Both the position numbers and the translations under genes were made by a program. A stretch of 64,000 nucleotides of DNA from Suilimivivens sp045586385 (GTDB lineage: Bacteria > Bacillota > Clostridia > Lachnospirales > Lachnospiraceae), in contig JAZNAE010000091.1 in assembly GCA_045586385.1 (NCBI GenBank), forward strand, positions 186,001 through 250,000. The letters are read 5' to 3'. The first letter of the stretch is position 1, and every line of letters begins with the position of its first letter. The notes under the pieces were generated by a model. That model made no database searches. It was not told where the DNA came from and worked only from the letters and a program-made list of their open reading frames with translations. Shown in pieces: positions 27,231 through 35,964 of this stretch.

Positions 27231-27959
27231 TTATTCATCCCAGTTATGATATACCGCCTGCACATCATCTTCTGCATCAAGCAAATCCAGGATTTTATTT
27301 AAATTTTTAATTGCTGTCTCATCAGTAAGTTCTACATAATTTTGAGGAATCATTGTCACTTCTGCTGAAGCCATAGGTACAGACGCCTCTTCTAACGCTT
27401 TTAAAACCTCATCAAAAGCGTCCGGATCGGTAATAATCTCAAAGCTGTCCTCTTCCTCTGTAAAATCTTCCGCACCGGCATCAAGGGCAACCATCATAAG
27501 TTCATCGGCATCACCTTCATATTCTTCCTTATCAATAATCATCTGTCCTTTTTTATCAAACATGAAGGATACACAACCGGGTGTACCTACATTACCGTTT
27601 CCTTTTGTAAACGCATTTCTGACATTGGCAGCTGTTCTGTTCTGATTATCAGTAAGTGCATCCACAATGATTGCAATTCCGTTAGGTCCGTATCCTTCAT
27701 ATGTAACAGATTTATAATTTACATTGCCCACATCGCCTGCCGCCTTTTTAATACCTCTATCAATGGTATCATTAGGCACATTGTTTGCTTTCGCCTTTGC
27801 AATTACTTGCGCAAGTTTGGAATTGTTTGCAGGATCAGGACCGCCTTCTTTTACGGCAACGGCAATTTCTCTTCCGATAATGGTAAATATTTTACCTTTT
27901 GCAGCATCGTTCTTTTCTTTCTTGTGTTTAATATTGGCAAATTTTGAATGTCCTGACAT
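27231..27959 (-). CDS. yebC: YebC/PmpR-family protein
   Basis: A 242-residue member of the YebC/TACO1 family. It begins MSGHSKFANIKHKKEKNDAA and contains GPNGIAIIVDALTDNQNRTA, both invariant-like. Members have been reported as transcription regulators and, more recently, as ribosome-associated factors easing translation of proline-rich stretches; which applies is not decided by sequence. The gene lies 15 bp downstream of the CNNM-type gene and 14 bp before metY. Confidence 0.94.
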   Translation of the reverse strand: MSGHSKFANIKHKKEKNDAAKGKIFTIIGREIAVAVKEGGPDPANNSKLAQVIAKAKANNVPNDTIDRGIKKAAGDVGNVNYKSVTYEGYGPNGIAIIVDALTDNQNRTAANVRNAFTKGNGNVGTPGCVSFMFDKKGQMIIDKEEYEGDADELMMVALDAGAEDFTEEEDSFEIITDPDAFDEVLKALEEASVPMASAEVTMIPQNYVELTDETAIKNLNKILDLLDAEDDVQAVYHNWDE

Positions 27960-27974
27960 CTTTCTTATCTCCTT

Positions 27975-29303
27975 CTATTCTTGTTCTTTTATCTCTTTAT
28001 CTGATTCACGCTCTGCCTCTTCTTCCTCTCCGGAAATTTTGGTGACAAGCACGCTTTTTATCATTCTGTTTTCCACAGAAAGTATTTTAAACTCATATTC
28101 TCCTACAATAACGGCAAACTGCTCGTCATCTTCCTGCGGTATTTTATCCAGTTTTGAAATCAAGAAACCGTTTAAAGTATCAAACTCTTCCTCATCAAAT
28201 GATATGTTAAAGCACTCTTCCAGTTCTTCAAGAGGTGTAATACCATCAATAATATATTCATCTGCATTTCCGGTCTCTTCTATATATTCCTCTTCCTCAT
28301 CATACTCATCCATAATATTACCGACTATTTCTTCTAAGATATCTTCCATGGCAAGAATGCCCGATGTTTGTCCGTATTCATCCACAACAATTACCATGTG
28401 CGTCTTATTTTGTTGCATGGTTTTAAACAAATCATCAATATTCTTGGTTTCCGGGATAAACATCGCCTCTCTGACAAGCCCGTCTGTTTCTCCGATTGTT
28501 TTCGTAAGATTTGCACGGTCCGCGTGTGCACGCATAGCATCCCTGAAATGTAAAATGCCGATAATATTATCTATATTTTCATCATACACCGGAAAACGGC
28601 TTTTGCTTTCGCTAAGCATATAATCCAATGCTTCCTGGAGAGTAATGTTTTTATCTATTGCCAGTATATTTTTGCGATGCGTCATAATATCCTGTGCTTC
28701 TTTATCACCAAATTCAAAAATATTGGTAATCATTTCTGCTTCCGTCGCCAGTAAAACACCTTGTTCCTGCCCCTCATTTACCATTGAAATGATTTCTTCT
28801 TCCGTGACATCCTCAGTATCTTCATCACCCCGGATTCCAAACATCATTAGCACGGCCTTACACGTCATAAGCACAACCCATGTAATAGGGGTAGCTACAG
28901 TCACAATATAATATACAGGATTCACACATGCATACGCCCACTTTTTTGCATATCGGGTTCCTAATTTTTTCGGCAACAAAATACCTAACGTCAATATTAT
29001 GTACAGCATCAATACAACTGCCAAAACAAGCGTCAGACCTTCAAATTGGAAACTGTTAAATAAAATTCCACCCATTACCAAATTAAGGAGAGTCACAATC
29101 AGTTGTAATGTATTTACATACTTATTCGGTCTAATTGCAATCTCATGTATTCTGAATGCTTTTTTATTGCCTGCATCCGCTGCTTCGGACAGTTCCTTCA
29201 CACTCAGTTCTCTGACTGCCGCTCCAAAACCATAAAATAATATGTCTGTAAGTATTAACAAGAAAAAAATTATATACCCGGCCGTAGGCCCACTTTCGTC
29301 CAT
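27975..29303 (-). CDS. CNNM/CorC-type membrane protein (hemolysin family)
   Basis: A 442-residue protein with an N-terminal DUF21/CNNM membrane domain (four hydrophobic segments within about residues 5-165), a CBS pair (about 210-330; DIMTHRKNILAIDKN and KTHMVIVVDEYGQTSGILAM), an acidic linker, and a C-terminal CorC/HlyC domain (about 355-425; ELEECFNISFDEEEFDTL). Such proteins export or regulate magnesium (MpfA type); the hemolysin name is historical. It opens an operon with yebC, metY and the 71-residue protein. A strong extended -10 promoter and AAAGGAG precede it. Confidence 0.9.
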   Translation of the reverse strand: MDESGPTAGYIIFFLLILTDILFYGFGAAVRELSVKELSEAADAGNKKAFRIHEIAIRPNKYVNTLQLIVTLLNLVMGGILFNSFQFEGLTLVLAVVLMLYIILTLGILLPKKLGTRYAKKWAYACVNPVYYIVTVATPITWVVLMTCKAVLMMFGIRGDEDTEDVTEEEIISMVNEGQEQGVLLATEAEMITNIFEFGDKEAQDIMTHRKNILAIDKNITLQEALDYMLSESKSRFPVYDENIDNIIGILHFRDAMRAHADRANLTKTIGETDGLVREAMFIPETKNIDDLFKTMQQNKTHMVIVVDEYGQTSGILAMEDILEEIVGNIMDEYDEEEEYIEETGNADEYIIDGITPLEELEECFNISFDEEEFDTLNGFLISKLDKIPQEDDEQFAVIVGEYEFKILSVENRMIKSVLVTKISGEEEEAERESDKEIKEQE

Positions 29304-29355
29304 TTTGATATCTCCTTTATCTTATTGCATATTTTTCAAAAAAACACCAATCTAA

Positions 29356-29384
29356 AATATATCATTTCCCGGCTTATACGTCAA
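29356..29384 (-). promoter_or_regulatory. Sigma-A promoter of the CNNM-yebC-metY operon
   Basis: On the minus strand TTGACG (29379-29384) and TATATT (29356-29361) lie 17 bp apart, with TGA before the -10 box (extended -10). It is followed by an AAAGGAG ribosome site and the start codon. Confidence 0.75.
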
Positions 29385-29396
29385 GTTAACGCCACT

Positions 29397-29738
29397 TTAT
29401 GTAGTAAGCTCCAGACTGATTTTAAGCCCTATATTTACTTTTTCCATGATTTCATCATCCAAATGGCACACTTTATCTTTTAACCGTTTTTTGTCGATGG
29501 TTCTAAGTTGTTCCAATAAAATAACAGAATCTTTTTCCATATCATATTTTCCCGCACTCAGTTCAATATGCGTAGGTAATTTTGCTTTATTCATCTTTGA
29601 GGTAATGGCTGCACATATAACAGTAGGACTATGTCTGTTTCCAACATCATTTTGTACAATTAATACCGGTCTGATACCGCCTTGTTCGGAGCCGATAACA
29701 GGACGTAAGTCCGCATAGTATATATCCCCTCTTTTCAT
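29397..29738 (-). CDS. mazF: MazF/EndoA-type mRNA interferase without adjacent antitoxin
   Basis: A 113-residue toxin very close in sequence to Bacillus EndoA: MKRGDIYYADLRPVIGSEQG, RPVLIVQND, LPTHIEL and DSVILLEQLRTIDKKRL. The residues aligned to the EndoA active-site pair are present as Arg23 and Thr46. The family cleaves single-stranded mRNA at short sequences. It lies 110 bp downstream of alr, where Bacillus has the antitoxin gene ndoAI in between; no such ORF is found here. Either an antitoxin is encoded elsewhere or control is different. A possible promoter of its own lies in the gap. Confidence 0.92.
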   Translation of the reverse strand: MKRGDIYYADLRPVIGSEQGGIRPVLIVQNDVGNRHSPTVICAAITSKMNKAKLPTHIELSAGKYDMEKDSVILLEQLRTIDKKRLKDKVCHLDDEIMEKVNIGLKISLELTT

Positions 29739-29812
29739 TTTTCACACACCCTTCATTCCAACAGGATATCAGTCATCGAAAAACTTTTGTTTTCCGTTCT
29801 TCTCAAAATGTA

Positions 29813-29842
29813 GTATAACCGTATTGTCAGAAGGTATTCAAA
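29813..29842 (-). promoter_or_regulatory. Possible sigma-A promoter of mazF
   Basis: On the minus strand TTGAAT (29837-29842) and TATACT (29813-29818) are 18 bp apart in the alr-mazF gap. It would allow toxin expression independent of alr. The match is moderate. Confidence 0.45.
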
Positions 29843-29847
29843 AGGCT

Positions 29848-31020
29848 CTAAAAATCCTTATAAAAATTTCCGTCTTTGTCAAACACTCTGGGTACTCTTT
29901 TTCCTAAATCACATGCTAATTCATAATGGAATCTGCCTGATAATTCACCAAGTCTCTCCATTGTAATGCATTCGCCACCATCTCTTCCTATCAGCGTAAC
30001 GCGTTCCCCTTCCTTTGCTTCCTGAATATCTGTCACATCCACCATAAACTGATCCATACAAACTCTTCCAATTATGGGCGCTTTTTTTCCACAAATAAGA
30101 ACATATCCGATATTAGAAAGTGCTCTTGGATAACCATCTCCATAACCAACCGGAATTGTCGCCACACGCACAGTTTTATCAGCAACGTAAGTACCACCAT
30201 AACTAACCGGCGTACCGGGCTTTATTTCCTTACAATATACAATATGGCTATACAGCGACAAGACCGGTTTAAGTGCAACAATATCCCTGTTCACCTCATC
30301 AGACGGCATAATACCATACAAAGCAATTCCGGCACGCACTACGTCCATATTTGCCTCAGGAATTTCAATAATTCCTGCACTGTGTGAGCAGTGTTTAATC
30401 GGAATTTGTTTTTTAATAGTGTTCTCTGCCTTCATAACAAATTCTTTAAATGTATGAAGCTGCTTATTTGTAAAAGTTTTATCTTTTTCATCACCTCTTG
30501 CAAAATGCGTGAAAATCCCTTCTACCTCTATGCCTTCTGTCTCATACGCCTCTTTGATAAACATCATGCCATTTTCATCAGGTAAAATACCGATACGACT
30601 CATACCTGTATCAACTTTGATATGAACAAGTGCTTTACGATACACACCTTTTTGTTTCAAATGTTTTACCGCCTCTGATAGTTCTTTTAAGGTGTCTCTT
30701 CGAAATACAGTTATTCTCACATCTTGTGCAATCAATTCTTCGTAACATCCCGGAAATGTATATCCCAAAATTAATATTGGCTTTTGGATTCCTGCAACGC
30801 GAAGCTCCATAGCTTCCTCTGCCGTAGCAACCGCGAAACCAAATAAAAAATCCATCTCTTCCAGTTCTTTTGCTATCGGTACCGCACCATGCCCATAAGC
30901 ATCCGCTTTTATTACAGCAATGATTTTCGTCTCTTCAGCAATATTTTTTTTCATATTAACTATATTTTCTTTTACAGCATCCAAATCAATATGTGCATAA
31001 ACCCTTTTATGTCTTTCCAT
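29848..31020 (-). CDS. alr: Alanine racemase
   Basis: Alr interconverts L- and D-alanine for peptidoglycan. The 390-residue protein has the PLP lysine in VIKADAYGHG (Lys38), GIFTHFARGDEKD in the barrel, and the second catalytic base in PVSYGGTYVADKT. MDQFMVDVTDI near the C-terminus is also typical. Its start is 3 bp after the nnr stop codon, so it is translationally linked to the NAD(P)HX repair gene. The order nnr-alr-mazF resembles the Bacillus ydiC-region cluster. Confidence 0.96.
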   Translation of the reverse strand: MERHKRVYAHIDLDAVKENIVNMKKNIAEETKIIAVIKADAYGHGAVPIAKELEEMDFLFGFAVATAEEAMELRVAGIQKPILILGYTFPGCYEELIAQDVRITVFRRDTLKELSEAVKHLKQKGVYRKALVHIKVDTGMSRIGILPDENGMMFIKEAYETEGIEVEGIFTHFARGDEKDKTFTNKQLHTFKEFVMKAENTIKKQIPIKHCSHSAGIIEIPEANMDVVRAGIALYGIMPSDEVNRDIVALKPVLSLYSHIVYCKEIKPGTPVSYGGTYVADKTVRVATIPVGYGDGYPRALSNIGYVLICGKKAPIIGRVCMDQFMVDVTDIQEAKEGERVTLIGRDGGECITMERLGELSGRFHYELACDLGKRVPRVFDKDGNFYKDF

Positions 31021-31023
31021 TGA

Positions 31024-32553
31024 TTAATTCCTCTTTTCTTCCATCTCGCCTAATATATCAAATAGTCCGTCTAAAATATCCGAAGTCATCATTCCATATC
31101 GGCTTTTTGTCTCTGCCGCTTTATCTCCGGCAGCTGCATGCAGTAGCACTCCGCATTTTGCAGCCTGAAAACCGGTAAGTCCTTGTGCTGCGAGACCGCC
31201 GATGATACCGGCAAGGACATCTCCGCTTCCGGCAACAGCCATACCATCATTTCCGATGTGATTTATATACATCGTATCTTCACCTTGCTCTGCCACGATT
31301 GTAGATGCATCTTTTCCTACCATCACACAGCCGTATCTTTCGGCAAGACTCTTGACATGCTTTTTGACATCAGATTTATACTCATCCATTGTGACATTGG
31401 CTAATCTGACAAATTCTCCCGGATGGGGCGTCATAATGATTTTATTTTTCTCATAAGAAACAAGCTCTTTTATCAGTCTTTCATTTTCAGCTATCAGATT
31501 TAGTGCATCAGCATCTAACACAAAAGGCTTACTTCCGTTCTCCAATAATATTTCTAAAATTTCTGAAGAAATATTATTTTTCCCGATTCCCGGTCCCGCA
31601 ACAAGCACATCTGCCCATGAAACCGCTGCGAGCAATTTATCCCTTTCGGGTTCATTTTCATATACACAAAGCATTGCTTCCGGCAATACTTTATATAACG
31701 TTTCCTTATTTTCTTCCGGTGCAATTATTTTAAGCATCCCTGCGCCGGATGATAAGACAGCCTTTCCACACAAAATAGCAGCGCCACACATTTCTTTATT
31801 TCCTGCAAATAAAAGTACTTTTCCAAAGGTTCCTTTATTCCCGTCAGATGCTCTCCTTGGTAACCATCTCTTTAAATCTTCTGCATCTGCAGTTATAAAA
31901 GACGGCTTTTTCTGTGCAAAAGCCTTATGGGTAATCCCAATATTACACACCTTAAGTTTTCCTGTCAATTCTTTCCCCGGATATAAGTAATGACCTATCT
32001 TGGCAAACTCAAAGGAAACTGTCACATCTGCTCTCACGGCACATCCCAACACTTTGCCGGTATCTGCACATACTCCGGATGGAATATCCACCGAAAAAAT
32101 CTTTCCCTTCTTTTCTTTTAATGTATTCATTTCTTCAATAGCCCGCGCATAAACACCTGTCACGCTCCTTGATAAGCCGATTCCGAATAAACCGTCTATC
32201 ATAATATCATATTCCTTTTCGGGCAATTTGCTAAGAATGGAAAACCCTATATTTTCAAGAATCTCTATCTGCTTATTTGTTTCTATACTAACCTTTGTTT
32301 TGTCTCCCGGCATGTAAAAGGTCACTTGCATTCCTCTTTCGGTCAAAATTCTGCCTATTGCAAGCGCATCTCCGCCGTTATTCCCACATCCTGCAAACAC
32401 AACAACTTCATCCTCCTTAGAGGATTCTTCTAATATTACCCTTGCCATCTCTATTGCGGCACGTTCCATCAGCAAAAGCGACGGAATGCCGATTTCATTT
32501 ATGGTGTAATTGTCATAATATTTCATTTCATCGGATGATACCACGTATTGCAT
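31024..32553 (-). CDS. nnr: Bifunctional NAD(P)H-hydrate epimerase / ADP-dependent dehydratase
   Basis: This two-domain enzyme repairs damaged NAD(P)H hydrates. Residues 1-215 form the YjeF-N epimerase (VVFAGCGNNGGDALAIGR; DGLFGIGLSRSVTG) and residues 230-505 the ribokinase-like dehydratase (TPHPGEFVRLAN; AGSGDVLAGIIGGLAAQG). The 509-residue length equals the full fusion. It starts after a hairpin that follows the coiled-coil gene and is joined to alr. There is no sign of domain loss. Confidence 0.95.
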   Translation of the reverse strand: MQYVVSSDEMKYYDNYTINEIGIPSLLLMERAAIEMARVILEESSKEDEVVVFAGCGNNGGDALAIGRILTERGMQVTFYMPGDKTKVSIETNKQIEILENIGFSILSKLPEKEYDIMIDGLFGIGLSRSVTGVYARAIEEMNTLKEKKGKIFSVDIPSGVCADTGKVLGCAVRADVTVSFEFAKIGHYLYPGKELTGKLKVCNIGITHKAFAQKKPSFITADAEDLKRWLPRRASDGNKGTFGKVLLFAGNKEMCGAAILCGKAVLSSGAGMLKIIAPEENKETLYKVLPEAMLCVYENEPERDKLLAAVSWADVLVAGPGIGKNNISSEILEILLENGSKPFVLDADALNLIAENERLIKELVSYEKNKIIMTPHPGEFVRLANVTMDEYKSDVKKHVKSLAERYGCVMVGKDASTIVAEQGEDTMYINHIGNDGMAVAGSGDVLAGIIGGLAAQGLTGFQAAKCGVLLHAAAGDKAAETKSRYGMMTSDILDGLFDILGEMEEKRN

Positions 32554-32582
32554 AAGAACACCTCACAGCTTTTAATAACAAA

Positions 32583-32601
32583 GAGTCCGTATTACGGACT
32601 C
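32583..32601 (-). terminator. Hairpin after the coiled-coil gene
   Basis: GAGTCCG and CGGACTC pair around a 5-nt loop, with one further flanking pair possible; on the minus strand TTTGTTATT follows. It lies directly after the stop codon of the 203-residue protein gene and before nnr. Confidence 0.65.
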
Positions 32602-32602
32602 T

Positions 32603-33214
32603 CTAGTCATCCTTTTTTAAATATTGTACATCAAACATATCAATTACATCTGCTCCGAATATATCGTGCATATAAGAATATAACTCCTGATTCATATATT
32701 CCTGTTCTTGTTTTTGAATCAGACGCTCTTTTAATTCCACCCTTATTCTTGTAATCCATTCTGTGGTTTCATCAATTTCTTTCTTATTCTTCTTTAACGT
32801 CTCATAACAAATTTCCATGGTTAATAACATCAGTTTCTTATTAACCTCATCTATCTGTGCCGGCAATTCAAGCAAAATGTCTTCACATTCTTCTATCTTT
32901 TCATTACATTCATTAATTAACCGCTTGTTTTCGTCCTGCTTCTCCTGTGCCTTTTTGTCTTTTCCACTTGAAGCACTATCAGCATTTTCTACAATTTCTG
33001 CCATCAGTTTCTTTTTTAATTTTTTTATATTTTTAATATCCTGATTGGCTTTCCCTTGTAACTTTAACAGTTCATTCAACTCTTCTTCAAGTTTCAAAAC
33101 TTGTCTGTTTGGTTTCTTTTGCGTGAAGAGTTTATGCCATTTATTATCTAATGTCAATATAGGAATTTTTTTCTTATTTATGACTTCTTTAAAAACCTCA
33201 TCCGATTTTGACAT
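32603..33214 (-). CDS. Coiled-coil protein downstream of rex, function unknown
   Basis: A 203-residue soluble protein, strongly charged and predicted by eye to be mostly helical coiled coil (about residues 35-165, heptad-like runs such as LEEELNELLKLQGKANQ and CNEKIEECEDILLELPAQID). A short N-terminal motif (KKKIPILTLDNKWHKLF) and a C-terminal MHDIFGADVIDMFDVQYLK flank the coil. No signal peptide, membrane segment or catalytic motif. It lies 15 bp after rex and before a hairpin, so it belongs to the rex transcript. I do not recognise a named family. Confidence 0.7.
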   Translation of the reverse strand: MSKSDEVFKEVINKKKIPILTLDNKWHKLFTQKKPNRQVLKLEEELNELLKLQGKANQDIKNIKKLKKKLMAEIVENADSASSGKDKKAQEKQDENKRLINECNEKIEECEDILLELPAQIDEVNKKLMLLTMEICYETLKKNKKEIDETTEWITRIRVELKERLIQKQEQEYMNQELYSYMHDIFGADVIDMFDVQYLKKDD

Positions 33215-33228
33215 CGTCTTCCCCCTAT

Positions 33229-33876
33229 CTACTGTACATTATTTTCCTCTTCATATCGGTTAATGTTATAAGTAAGCTTCATTAAACTATCTGATAAATG
33301 TACATTTTCAACCTGAATTCTTTTAGGTACGTTCAAATCTACATGTGCAAAATTCCAAAAGCCCTTAATCCCATCCTTAACTAACTGCTCTGCAACTGCA
33401 ACCGCACTGGTTTTAGGAATAGTAAGTACAGCAATATCAATATCATTCTCCCTGACAAACTCCTGCAATTCCTCCATAGGCTTTACCTCCATATCACGGA
33501 TTTTCTTCCCATGTAATGCTGGATTATTGTCAAATATGCCTTTAAACAAAAAACCACGTCTCTCAAAGTTCATATAATTTGCAAGTGCCTGTCCCAAATT
33601 ACCTGCTCCTACAATAATCAAATTGTGTTTTTTATCAAGCCCCAGTATTTTTCCAATTTCTTCATATAAATATTCAACTTTATATCCGTATCCCTGCTGT
33701 CCGAAACCACCAAAATTATTAAAGTCCTGTCTGATTTGGGAAGCAGTTACTTTCATGATATCACTCAGTTCCTGTGAAGAAATTCTTTCAATTCCTTCGT
33801 CTTTTAACTCCCCTAAATATCTGAAGTATCTTGGCAGTCTGCCAATCACCGCCTGTGAGATTTCTTTACCTTCCAT
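33229..33876 (-). CDS. rex: Redox-sensing transcriptional repressor Rex
   Basis: Rex senses the NADH/NAD ratio and represses fermentation genes when NADH is low. The 215-residue protein has an N-terminal winged helix (residues 1-80; SSQELSDIMKVTASQIRQDF recognition region, GGFGQQGYGYKV) and a Rossmann domain (IIVGAGNLGQALANY, glycines 90-95) with a C-terminal swap helix. Length and motifs are typical. It is transcribed divergently from the ABC-F gene, and a palindrome resembling a Rex operator lies across both promoters, suggesting autoregulation. Confidence 0.96.
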   Translation of the reverse strand: MEGKEISQAVIGRLPRYFRYLGELKDEGIERISSQELSDIMKVTASQIRQDFNNFGGFGQQGYGYKVEYLYEEIGKILGLDKKHNLIIVGAGNLGQALANYMNFERRGFLFKGIFDNNPALHGKKIRDMEVKPMEELQEFVRENDIDIAVLTIPKTSAVAVAEQLVKDGIKGFWNFAHVDLNVPKRIQVENVHLSDSLMKLTYNINRYEEENNVQ

Positions 33877-33933
33877 TTTATTACCCCTTACAACGCCGCA
33901 CTGCGCCGTTTGTTTTTCATTTTATACATTTAT

Positions 33934-33962
33934 ATGATATAACACTGTTAAATTAATGTCAA
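33934..33962 (-). promoter_or_regulatory. Sigma-A promoter of rex
   Basis: On the minus strand TTGACA (33957-33962) and TATCAT (33934-33939) are 17 bp apart. The -35 box lies in the left half of the palindrome at 33955-33974. Confidence 0.7.
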
Positions 33963-33974
33963 TCAATTGACATT
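33955..33974. promoter_or_regulatory. Candidate Rex operator between divergent promoters
   Basis: AATGTCAAT and ATTGACATT form a perfect 9-bp inverted repeat around 2 bp. Read as ATGTCAA-N4-TTGACAT it has the 7-4-7 spacing of the Rex consensus TTGTTAA-N4-TTAACAA and matches it at 10 of 14 positions. It contains the -35 boxes of both rex and the ABC-F gene. Confidence 0.55.
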
Positions 33975-33995
33975 CTGTTTTCATGCTTGTAAACT
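33967..33995 (+). promoter_or_regulatory. Sigma-A promoter of the ABC-F gene
   Basis: TTGACA (33967-33972) and TAAACT (33990-33995) are 17 bp apart on the plus strand, about 35 bp before the ABC-F start codon. The -35 box is in the right half of the candidate Rex palindrome. Confidence 0.7.
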
Positions 33996-34028
33996 GAAAA
34001 AAGAATGATTTTTTAAGGGTGAATAATT

Positions 34029-35945
34029 ATGATTTTATCTTGTCAAAATGTATCAAAAGCATTTCATGAAAAATCTATATTAAAAGATATTTCTTTTCAT
34101 ATTGAAGATTATGATAAAGCTGCCATTGTAGGTATTAACGGCGTTGGAAAAACCACTCTTCTTCGCATTATCGTGGGTGAACTTAATGCCGATGACGGCA
34201 TCGTAACTTTATCAAAAGGAAAGACTATGGGTTACCTTGCCCAAAACCAGGCTGTAAACAGTGATAATACTATTTACGATGAACTTCTCAGTGTAAAGGC
34301 TGACATCATTGCACTTGAAAAACAAATTCGTGAAACGGAAGTTTCCATGAAAGGGAAAGACGGTGATGAACTTGCCAGACTTATGGAAAGTTACACGCGT
34401 CTTACACAGGCTTTTGAACTTGCAAACGGCTACGCGTATAAAAGCGAATTGACCGGTGTCTTAAAAGGTCTTGGATTTATGGAAGAAGAGTTTTCAAAAT
34501 CCATATCTACCCTTTCCGGTGGTCAAAAAACCCGCGTGGCACTGGGTAAACTTTTGCTCCAAAAACCGGATTTGATTATTTTGGATGAGCCTACCAACCA
34601 CTTGGATTTAAACTCAATCACATGGCTGGAAACCTATCTTTTGAATTATAAAGGTGCTGTGATTATTGTATCTCACGACCGTTATTTCCTTGACCGTATT
34701 GCCAATAAAGTAATTGAAATTGATCAAACTAAAGCCACTGTATTTCAGGGAAATTATTCTGACTATGCCGTTAAAAAAGAACAATTACGCACGGCTGCTT
34801 TGAATGCCTACTTAAATCAACAGCGGGAAATCAAGCATCAGGAAGACGTAATTGAAAAACTCCGTTCCTTCAACCGTGAAAAATCTATTAAACGTGCGGA
34901 AAGCCGTGTAAAAGCACTGGATAAAATTGAAGTTTTGGAAAAGCCTACGGAAGCAAAAAGCGAAATTCATATGACGCTGGTTCCCAAATATCAAAGTGGA
35001 AATGATGTGTTACATATAGAAAATTTGTCGAAATCTTTTGATTCCCTATCCTTATTTAAAAATTTAGATATGGACATCAAACGTGGGGAACATGTTGCCA
35101 TTATTGGCGATAACGGCACCGGCAAAACAACAATATTAAAAATCATTAACAACCTGCTTCCTGCCGACTGTGGAAAAATCACCTTGGGAAGCAATGTAAA
35201 CATCGGTTATTATGATCAGGAGCACCATGTACTTCATCCTGACAAAACATTGTTTGATGAAATATCTGATGAATATCCTACCCTAAACAATACAGAAATC
35301 CGGAATACCCTTGCTGCTTTCCTCTTTACGGGAGATGATGTATTTAAGCAAATTAAGAATTTAAGCGGCGGCGAGCGGGGACGTGTTTCCCTTGCAAAGT
35401 TGATGCTCTCTGAGTCCAATTTCCTTATTTTGGACGAGCCTACCAATCACCTTGACATAATGTCCAAGGAAATCTTGGAGGACGCCATCAACGCATATGA
35501 AGGAACCGTTCTTTACGTTTCCCATGACCGTTACTTTATCAACCGTACTGCAAGCCGTATTCTTGATTTAACAAACGGACAGTTAATCGGTTATCTGGGT
35601 AATTATGATTATTATCTTGAAAAAAAAGAAACCCTCGAACAGAATTTGTTAAAGACAGATACCCCTACTGTCACAAACCAGGAACCCTTATCTGAGAACA
35701 AATTAGATTGGCAGGCGCAAAAGGAGTTGCAAGCCAAAAGGCGTAAACTGGAAAATGATTTAAAAAAATGTGAGGAAGAAATTACTGCATTGGAAGAGAG
35801 GGATGCTTACCTTGATGAACAGATGGCTCTTCCTGAAAACGCTACCAACTCAGTAAAACTACAAGAAATAGCAAATGAGAAAGAACAGATTACTTCGAAA
35901 TTAGAAAAATTATACGAAAAATGGGAAACGCTGGAAACCTCATAG
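34029..35945 (+). CDS. ABC-F family ATPase
   Basis: A 638-residue soluble protein with two ABC domains and no membrane segments. Walker A motifs are GINGVGKTT (35-43) and GDNGTGKTT (about 360), signature motifs LSGGQKTRVAL and LSGGERGRVSL, and Walker B LIILDEPTNHLD and FLILDEPTNHLD. A linker rich in arginine and lysine joins the domains, and a C-terminal coiled coil (about 555-638) closes the protein, as in Uup/YdiF. ABC-F proteins act on the ribosome, easing stalled translation or protecting against antibiotics. The long C-terminal coil favours a housekeeping Uup/YdiF-like role over resistance. Its promoter is shared with rex. Confidence 0.92.
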   Translation: MILSCQNVSKAFHEKSILKDISFHIEDYDKAAIVGINGVGKTTLLRIIVGELNADDGIVTLSKGKTMGYLAQNQAVNSDNTIYDELLSVKADIIALEKQIRETEVSMKGKDGDELARLMESYTRLTQAFELANGYAYKSELTGVLKGLGFMEEEFSKSISTLSGGQKTRVALGKLLLQKPDLIILDEPTNHLDLNSITWLETYLLNYKGAVIIVSHDRYFLDRIANKVIEIDQTKATVFQGNYSDYAVKKEQLRTAALNAYLNQQREIKHQEDVIEKLRSFNREKSIKRAESRVKALDKIEVLEKPTEAKSEIHMTLVPKYQSGNDVLHIENLSKSFDSLSLFKNLDMDIKRGEHVAIIGDNGTGKTTILKIINNLLPADCGKITLGSNVNIGYYDQEHHVLHPDKTLFDEISDEYPTLNNTEIRNTLAAFLFTGDDVFKQIKNLSGGERGRVSLAKLMLSESNFLILDEPTNHLDIMSKEILEDAINAYEGTVLYVSHDRYFINRTASRILDLTNGQLIGYLGNYDYYLEKKETLEQNLLKTDTPTVTNQEPLSENKLDWQAQKELQAKRRKLENDLKKCEEEITALEERDAYLDEQMALPENATNSVKLQEIANEKEQITSKLEKLYEKWETLETS

Positions 35946-35957
35946 GTCTCCAGCGTT
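35927..35957. terminator. Bidirectional terminator between the ABC-F gene and icd
   Basis: AACGCTGG (35927-35934) pairs with CCAGCGTT (35950-35957), extended by ACC/GGT across a small internal loop, and TATTTTCC follows. The stop codon of the ABC-F gene lies in the loop. It serves both convergent genes. Confidence 0.75.
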
Positions 35958-35964
35958 ATTTTCC

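Noticed and set aside
27724..28623. A 299-codon open frame on the plus strand
   Set aside because: It lies entirely antisense to yebC and the CNNM-type gene, is a low-complexity Ser/Ile-rich translation, and has no ribosome site; the minus-strand genes have full family motifs.
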